A stretch of 64,000 nucleotides of DNA from an uncultured Candidatus Saccharibacteria bacterium (lineage in GTDB: Bacteria > Patescibacteriota > Saccharimonadia > Saccharimonadales > Saccharimonadaceae), in the NCBI GenBank assembly GCA_948868795.1, contig CAQRDK010000004.1:23687-87686 (forward strand). Direction: 5' to 3'. Of the stretch, positions 59,437 through 64,000 are shown piece after piece. The notes under the pieces were generated by a model. That model had not been told where the DNA came from. It worked only from the letters and a program-made list of their open reading frames with translations, and searched no databases. Position 1 is the stretch's first letter. Every line of letters starts with the position of its first letter. The translations under genes were made by a program, and so were the position numbers.

Positions 59437-60075
59437 TTGAAGAAAATAGCTATCGCCCTGACAGCACTAATAGTGTTGTTTTCCATTTCGGCTTGCGCTC
59501 AAGAGCCGTTGTCACAAACGACGGAGCCGAGCGTGTCAATGGACTGCCCGACACCCAGCATCGAGACGATCGTGCGAACGATCAAAGATCAGAATTTTGA
59601 GACTTTGGCGGCGTTTGATGCGGATGGCAGGTTGTTGCTCGAGATAACCGACCATGATCCACAAAAGGTCACAATGACCGCCGAGCAAATAGCTCAGTTT
59701 CGCGAACAGGGAGGAGCGCTCATCATCCACAATCACCCGAGCGGGAATTCGTTTTCGGGACAGGATTTGTATACCGAGGCGATGCGCGGGACGCAACGAG
59801 CGATCGTGGTGACGAGGGATTATCTCTACATCCTTTCGCCTGGCTGGCAAGGCTGGGGCGACCCGGATCGCTTGCGCGATGCTCACGATAAGTATAGCGT
59901 GGAGTTCGAGCGGCTGGCGGAGACCGAGGATTGGCGTTCGACTTCGGCGCGGAACCGCTGGGTCTCAGACCAAGCCGTCGCAGCAGTGGCAAGTGACTTC
60001 GGTCTGGACTATTGGAAAATTCCGGTCAAGGACCTGTTTTGTTTCCATGGGATTCAAGTGGTGACGGCTGGGTAA
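59437..60075 (+). CDS. Lipoprotein with JAB/MPN-like metal motif, 212 aa, TTG start
   Basis: TTG 59437 follows GGAGGGG. The signal peptide ends in a lipobox (FSISACAQ), so the protein is a surface lipoprotein. The segment ALIIHNHPSGNSFSGQDL resembles the His-x-His...Asp zinc site of JAB/RadC-like metalloproteins, with an upstream Glu in LLLEITDHD. In JAMM enzymes this cuts isopeptide bonds; a secreted form could act on host or wall peptides. The spacing is one residue shorter than RadC, so activity is uncertain. Confidence 0.7.
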   Translation: MKKIAIALTALIVLFSISACAQEPLSQTTEPSVSMDCPTPSIETIVRTIKDQNFETLAAFDADGRLLLEITDHDPQKVTMTAEQIAQFREQGGALIIHNHPSGNSFSGQDLYTEAMRGTQRAIVVTRDYLYILSPGWQGWGDPDRLRDAHDKYSVEFERLAETEDWRSTSARNRWVSDQAVAAVASDFGLDYWKIPVKDLFCFHGIQVVTAG

Positions 60076-60146
60076 AACCGGCTGTTCTCCGCAGATTCGG
60101 CCACTTAATGGTCGCGGCTGGCGGAAAGTCAGATAAAGAGGGGCGC

Positions 60147-60168
60147 AGCGCAAGTTGCGCTCTTTTTT
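60147..60168 (+). terminator. Terminator of the JAB-like lipoprotein gene
   Basis: AGCGCA, loop AGT, TGCGCT, then CTTTTTT. Short stem but strong T tract. Confidence 0.75.
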
Positions 60169-60223
60169 ATGGCTGCGGTTACTGGCTAGGCTGGCGTTGT
60201 TGGAGATAGGTTAGTCGAGATGT

Positions 60224-62227
60224 CTATTGGCCGATGAGCTCAAGGAAGGCAGCTTCGTCGATGGTTGGGATGCCGAGCTTGGCGGCTTTGTCGGTCTTTC
60301 CCTTGCCGGGCTTCGCGCCGGCAATAAGGGCGGTGGTGGTTTTTGTGACGGAACCGGTGACGGTGGCGCCGAGTTCACGGAGACGATCCTCGGCGGCTTC
60401 GCGGCCCATGCTCTCGAGAGTGCCGGTGACAATATAACTATTGCCCGAGAGCGGGAGATTGGTCATGTCTTCGGCGACAGGTTCTACGCCGAGTTCCTTC
60501 AATTCGGCGAGGAGTTTCAGGTTATCTTCATCGGCAAAGTAGGCGAGAATGGATTCAGCAACGATTTTGCCAATGTCGGGGAGTTTCTGGAGGTCTTCAG
60601 CAGTGGCATTCGCGAGGTCATCAATGCTCGGAAAAGCCTTTGCAAGAGTCATAGCGGTCTGGGTGCCAACATGGCGAATACCCAGAGCGGCGATAAACTT
60701 GTGGAGGGGCGGGGTCTTGGAGGCTTGGATGGCGGCGACGAGATTTTGCGCGGAAAGTTCCGCGAAACGCTCGAGCTGAGCGACTTTTTCCGGCTTCAGG
60801 CGATAGAGGTCGGAGAGGGATTTGACGAGGTTCGCGTCGATAAGGGCGGCGACGTTTTTCTCGCCGAGGCCGTCGATGTTGAGAGCAGGCTTCGAGGCGT
60901 AATATTCGATAGCGCGCTTCAGAATGAGGTCGGAGTTTTCACCCTTGACACGGTAGACAACTTCACCTTCGGGACGCTCAAACTCGAGCTCGGGGTATTG
61001 CTTTTTCAGAGCCTGCTCATAGTTGAAGGGCTCGGTGTCGTCGGGGCGGAGAGTGAGGAGAACTTCTTTGACCTGAGGGATGATGTCGCCGGCTTTGTAG
61101 ATAATAACGGTGTCGCCGATGCGAACGTCGAGGCGAGCGATTTCGTCGGCGTTGTGGAGGCTGGCGTGACGAACAGTGCTGCCAGCGACGACGACCGGGT
61201 CGAAGATAGCGACAGGAGTAGCAGCGCCGGTGCGGCCAATCGAGATAACGATATCTTTGACTTTGGTCGTGCTTTCCTCGGCGGGATATTTGAAGGCGAC
61301 GGCGCCGCGCGGGGTTTTCCCGACAATGCCGAGCTTCTGATAGACAGCGCGGTCGTTGATTTTGATGACCATGCCGTCGGTGTTGAAGGGGAGGGTTTGG
61401 CGATAATCAGAGAGGCGGGCAATTTCCTTTTCTACTTCGTCGATATTTTTGAAGACGTGGTCTTCGCCGGAAGTACGGAAGCCGAGTTTCCGGAGAGCCG
61501 CGTAGGCTTCGGAATGTTTCGGGAGGTTCGGTTGGACAAGATCGTAAGCCATGAATTTCAATTTTCGTCCGGCGGCGATGCGCGGGTCGAGCTGGCGGAT
61601 ACTGCCAGCGGCAAGATTGCGCGGATTTGCGAAAGGTCTTTCACCGGATTTGACTTGTTTTTCGTTAAGGGCGTCAAAGTCTTTCTTGAAAATGACAATT
61701 TCGCCGCGAACTTCGACGTGGCCTTTCTCGGGGATACCGTCGACGGCGGGCAGGCGAAGCGGGACGTTTTCGATGGTGCGAACGTTCATAGTGACGTCTT
61801 CGCCGACCAGACCATCGCCGCGAGTAACGGCTTTTTCCAGGAGGCCATCTTCATAATGTAGCGCACAAGCGAGGCCATCCATTTTGATATCGGTAAAGTA
61901 TTCCTGGATCGGACCGACGAGCTTCTCGTTTGAGGCGACCCAGTCGCGGATTTCTTCGGTCGAGAAGACATCGGCAAGCGAAATCATGCGATCTTTGTGA
62001 GTGACTTTTTCGAACTTGTCGAGGGCGCGACCTGCGACGCGCTGAGTCGGGGAGTCGGGAGTAATCAGCTCAGGAAACTCTTTTTCCAGCTCGGAAAGTT
62101 CATGCTTCAAGGAGTCGGCCGCGGCTTCGGACATAATAGACTCGTCAAGCACGTGATAATGATAACGATAATCATTGATAAGTTCGCGCAGCTTCGCGAT
62201 GCGAGCCTCAGCCTCGGTTTTTGTCAT
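60224..62227 (-). CDS. ligA: NAD-dependent DNA ligase LigA, 667 aa, without zinc-finger cysteines
   Basis: LigA seals nicks using NAD. The adenylation motif with nucleophilic Lys is DIKMDGLACAL, followed by TRGDGLVGEDVT; the OB domain has AGDIIPQV; HhH motifs (GLGEKNVAALI, LGIRHVGTQTA) and a BRCT domain (GNSYIVTGTLESMGREAAE) end the protein. In the region where LigA has four zinc-binding Cys, between FNYEQALKKQYPEL and PALNIDGLG, there is no Cys. GGAGGAAG precedes ATG. Confidence 0.95.
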   Translation of the reverse strand: MTKTEAEARIAKLRELINDYRYHYHVLDESIMSEAAADSLKHELSELEKEFPELITPDSPTQRVAGRALDKFEKVTHKDRMISLADVFSTEEIRDWVASNEKLVGPIQEYFTDIKMDGLACALHYEDGLLEKAVTRGDGLVGEDVTMNVRTIENVPLRLPAVDGIPEKGHVEVRGEIVIFKKDFDALNEKQVKSGERPFANPRNLAAGSIRQLDPRIAAGRKLKFMAYDLVQPNLPKHSEAYAALRKLGFRTSGEDHVFKNIDEVEKEIARLSDYRQTLPFNTDGMVIKINDRAVYQKLGIVGKTPRGAVAFKYPAEESTTKVKDIVISIGRTGAATPVAIFDPVVVAGSTVRHASLHNADEIARLDVRIGDTVIIYKAGDIIPQVKEVLLTLRPDDTEPFNYEQALKKQYPELEFERPEGEVVYRVKGENSDLILKRAIEYYASKPALNIDGLGEKNVAALIDANLVKSLSDLYRLKPEKVAQLERFAELSAQNLVAAIQASKTPPLHKFIAALGIRHVGTQTAMTLAKAFPSIDDLANATAEDLQKLPDIGKIVAESILAYFADEDNLKLLAELKELGVEPVAEDMTNLPLSGNSYIVTGTLESMGREAAEDRLRELGATVTGSVTKTTTALIAGAKPGKGKTDKAAKLGIPTIDEAAFLELIGQ

Positions 62228-62332
62228 TCTTCCTCCACTTGTATCTACTAGGATTATTGTAGCATATTTTGCGAGTTTTGGATTGGGAGTTGTATGCGAC
62301 TAGGCAGTTTGTCGTTGCGGGCAAGTTCGGTC

Positions 62333-62361
62333 TTGATTTTGCTATTGTTTGATGCTAGAAT
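62333..62361 (+). promoter_or_regulatory. Promoter of a possible very short RNA
   Basis: TTGATT, 17 bp, TAGAAT with TGC before the -10. The transcript would meet a hairpin about 15 nt after its start. Confidence 0.45.
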
Positions 62362-62380
62362 GGAGTTGTAAGAGTTGTTT

Positions 62381-62414
62381 AGTTGCCCTTGGTTTTATCA
62401 AGGACAACTTTTAT
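62381..62414 (+). terminator. Hairpin with T tract just after the promoter
   Basis: AGTTG-C-CCTTG, loop GTTTTAT, CAAGG-A-CAACT then TTTATT. One mismatch. It could be an attenuator or end a RNA of about 45 nt. Confidence 0.5.
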
Positions 62415-62687
62415 TTGTATGCCATGTCGAGACACGGCGAGACAAACTTTCATACGCTTCGTTAAGATTTGCATTACCATAACCCTGCCTCCTTTCTCCC
62501 CTGTTAAGTTTGCTTAGGTCAAGACCTACTTTTGCCCGTGGGCTTAGTATATAGCAAATCTTTTTTGATTAGCAAGCATAGGCACGATGATTCTGGGGAG
62601 ATTTTTGTATTTTGATTTTTAGCTAGAAAATTGAGCATTATATCACATTTTGCTCTTTAGATACAAGCACAAGTTTTTAGAAAAGTT

Positions 62688-62711
62688 AGCAGAAGTTAAA
62701 ATGCTTCTGCT
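62688..62711. repeat. 8-bp hairpin in the gene-poor region
   Basis: AGCAGAAG, 8-nt loop, CTTCTGCT, followed by ATATTTTA. Confidence 0.45.
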
Positions 62712-62774
62712 ATATTTTATAGCGGTATCGGTTACTTATGTTTGGTTTATAGCTGCTTTTTCATTAGCAAGTTC

Positions 62775-62940
62775 TCCGCCCCAGCCGCCGCCCCGCCAAA
62801 TAAGTTAAGTTTGTTGGGTAAACTTTTAGATTAATATCGCGATATTGTTGTTTTATTGTAAAAAAGGAATAAGTATGTGCTATATCGACGTATATATTAT
62901 ATATGCGTACTTATTTGGCGGTTGCGGAGGCTGGGGCGGA
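62775..62940. repeat. 166-bp MITE-like inverted-repeat element
   Basis: Left arm 62775-62805 and right arm 62909-62940 are reverse complements at about 29 of 32 positions (outermost TCCGCCCCAGCC and GGCTGGGGCGGA). GTTC occurs directly outside both ends, like a 4-bp target duplication. The 103-bp interior is A/T-rich with a TATATATTATATATG run. No protein is encoded. Confidence 0.55.
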
Positions 62941-62963
62941 GTTCGTTTTAATACGATAATCGG

Positions 62964-63057
62964 AGGCGACCATTTTTTATTTTTTGGTCGCCTTCTGAAA
63001 TCGACCATCCCCTGTTGCGAGTGCGTCAGGCCGCGACCAATTTTTGAAAAATGGTCG
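62964..63057 (-). terminator. Tandem GGTCG hairpins after the FISUMP gene
   Basis: 63034-63057: CGACCA..TGGTCG with T/A-rich loop, 6 bp after the stop codon. 62964-62993: AGGCGACCA, 12-nt A/T loop, TGGTCGCCT. Both share the GCGACCA word and lie in terminator position. Confidence 0.65.
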
Positions 63058-63062
63058 TCATT

Positions 63063-64000
63063 TTAGCGGGCGATGCAGCGGATGGAGAAGCCGCCTTGTC
63101 GATAATTGCTAGCAGATGTATAGAGACTACTGTCGCCATCGAAAGCAAGATAGTAAGTACTGTAGCTGTTAGAGTTTGGCGTAGAGGACCAGTAATAGCC
63201 GCCACTACCAGCAAGATCAAACAGAGAGCTAGCATTTTGATTAATGTAGCCACTTCTAGTGAAATAATATGGCGCCGAAGTTAATTTTGACACATTAGAA
63301 TCTATATTGCCAGCAATAATCAATCCGGTAAAGCTGCCAGGCGTGGTAGTATTTGACTCTGGCAATCTCCAGCCTTTCGGGCAGATTGAATCCTGAGCTT
63401 GCCCATCGGTAATCCACGCACCAGAACCAGCCGTCGCTGCGTTCCACTGATAGTGGTTTCCTAGAATGTAATGAGCATTAGCATCGCCATTAGCAGTCGT
63501 CGGGGTAGCGTAGGCTGTAAACTGCGAAGGACAGTTTGCGGCGCTATTTTTACCAGAACCGCAAGAACTTGAGATAGTTGGGTTAGTAATTCGATAGTCG
63601 CCCAAGCTCCAAGAACGCTGGCCAGCATTATCGGCGAGGATAGTCGAGCTATCGGCGGAGTTTACCGTAGAATGCTCTGGGTTCCAAAAAGTCTTGCTAT
63701 TTAAGTCACTACTCGCATCCACAAGCCCGGCATCAGAGAAAAGATCTAAATCCAAGTTCTGCGTCATCCAGCACTTACCATCCGCGAGCTTCCCGACCCA
63801 GTAGTATTTGCCGTCACGGGTGTCTTTGAGTTGCGCTTCCGCACCATCAGAAACTTGCGAACAAATGCTACTTGTCATCCCTTGCATTGTAGTCGTAAAG
63901 TCCGTAAAAGTCACTTGTTTGGGGCTACTCACCACACTCAAAGTAATCGTATTCTTATAAGTATCAGCTGGTTTTTGGTCATTAACTTTAGCTGCAAAAC
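63063..64000 (-). CDS. FISUMP-domain surface protein, C-terminal part (partial)
   Basis: The frame is open to the window edge, so the N-terminus is missing. The visible part starts with a beta-sandwich end (VNDQKPADTYKNTITLSV), as in repeated extracellular domains of Saccharibacteria surface proteins. Then the Fibrobacter-type FISUMP domain: YYWVGKLADGKCWMTQNLDL, CPKGWRLPESN, GGYYWSSTPNSN and GGFSIRCIAR. It is presumably anchored outside the cell and may bind host or glycans. Confidence 0.85.
   Translation of the reverse strand, partial: FAAKVNDQKPADTYKNTITLSVVSSPKQVTFTDFTTTMQGMTSSICSQVSDGAEAQLKDTRDGKYYWVGKLADGKCWMTQNLDLDLFSDAGLVDASSDLNSKTFWNPEHSTVNSADSSTILADNAGQRSWSLGDYRITNPTISSSCGSGKNSAANCPSQFTAYATPTTANGDANAHYILGNHYQWNAATAGSGAWITDGQAQDSICPKGWRLPESNTTTPGSFTGLIIAGNIDSNVSKLTSAPYYFTRSGYINQNASSLFDLAGSGGYYWSSTPNSNSYSTYYLAFDGDSSLYTSASNYRQGGFSIRCIAR

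Larger units (their letters stand above)
62228..63062. other. 835-bp gene-poor region with promoter, hairpins and MITE-like repeat
   Basis: I see no convincing gene. It holds the ligA promoter (TACAAT at 62256-62261), a rightward promoter (62333-62361) followed by a hairpin, a hairpin at 62688-62711, an inverted-repeat element (62775-62940) and tandem terminator hairpins. It is A/T-richer than the flanks. Confidence 0.6.

Noticed and set aside
62845..63066. 73-aa frame in the gene-poor region
   Set aside because: It runs through the inverted repeat and terminator hairpins, has low-complexity Gly/Trp composition and no ribosome site.

Overview
The window looks like a chromosome segment of a Candidate Phyla Radiation bacterium, most probably Candidatus Saccharibacteria (TM7). 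This is an inference from gene content: paired FemX-type aminoacyltransferases, a RuvX-MltG fusion, a fibro-slime (FISUMP) surface protein, LysM-CHAP and GH3 wall enzymes, and no amino-acid or cofactor biosynthesis. TGA is used as a normal stop, so the TGA=Gly codes of Gracilibacteria and Absconditabacteria are excluded. There is no rRNA here and only one tRNA gene.

Region 1 (1 to about 11,520) is the right part of an integrated conjugative or mobilizable element whose left end lies outside the window. It carries small unknown genes, an MT-A70 adenine methyltransferase, a VirD4/TraD-like ATPase, a replication-relaxation family protein, a beta-class DNA methyltransferase, an amidoligase/gamma-glutamylcyclotransferase operon and a large serine recombinase. 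Gene content and order resemble elements of gut Clostridia (from memory). The recombinase lies at the 3' end of a tRNA-Leu(UAG) gene and its reading frame runs antisense through that tRNA, so the right junction is visible.

Region 2 (11.6-64 kb) is the host chromosome. It holds information-processing genes (rsmD, recG, trmD, obgE, dnaE, rpsJ, tuf, uvrB, ligA, an RsuA/RluB pseudouridine synthase), envelope genes (ruvX-mltG, LysM-CHAP, an FtsA/PilM-like ATPase, galU, two FemX enzymes with a DegT-like aminotransferase, an alpha/beta hydrolase and a MurF-like ligase, and a GH3 glycosidase), enolase, a soluble histidine kinase with a receiver-only partner, and many proteins of unknown function. It ends in a truncated FISUMP surface protein.

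Two expression styles alternate. Many core genes have an extended -10 (TGCTATAAT) with about 6-8 nt before the start codon and no Shine-Dalgarno sequence, which predicts leaderless mRNAs. Scattered single genes of unknown function instead have a consensus promoter (TTGAC, exactly 17 bp, then TATAAT, usually preceded by TGTGC), a long leader with a strong Shine-Dalgarno site and often a hairpin terminator. In several of these units the leader and the 3' UTR carry complementary words. Other points of interest are a probable structured RNA upstream of trmD, a vestigial tuf 3' end, a LigA without zinc-finger cysteines, two probable frameshifts, consensus promoters inside or antisense to coding regions, and a 166-bp MITE-like inverted repeat. 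All calls come from reading the sequence; no database search was possible.
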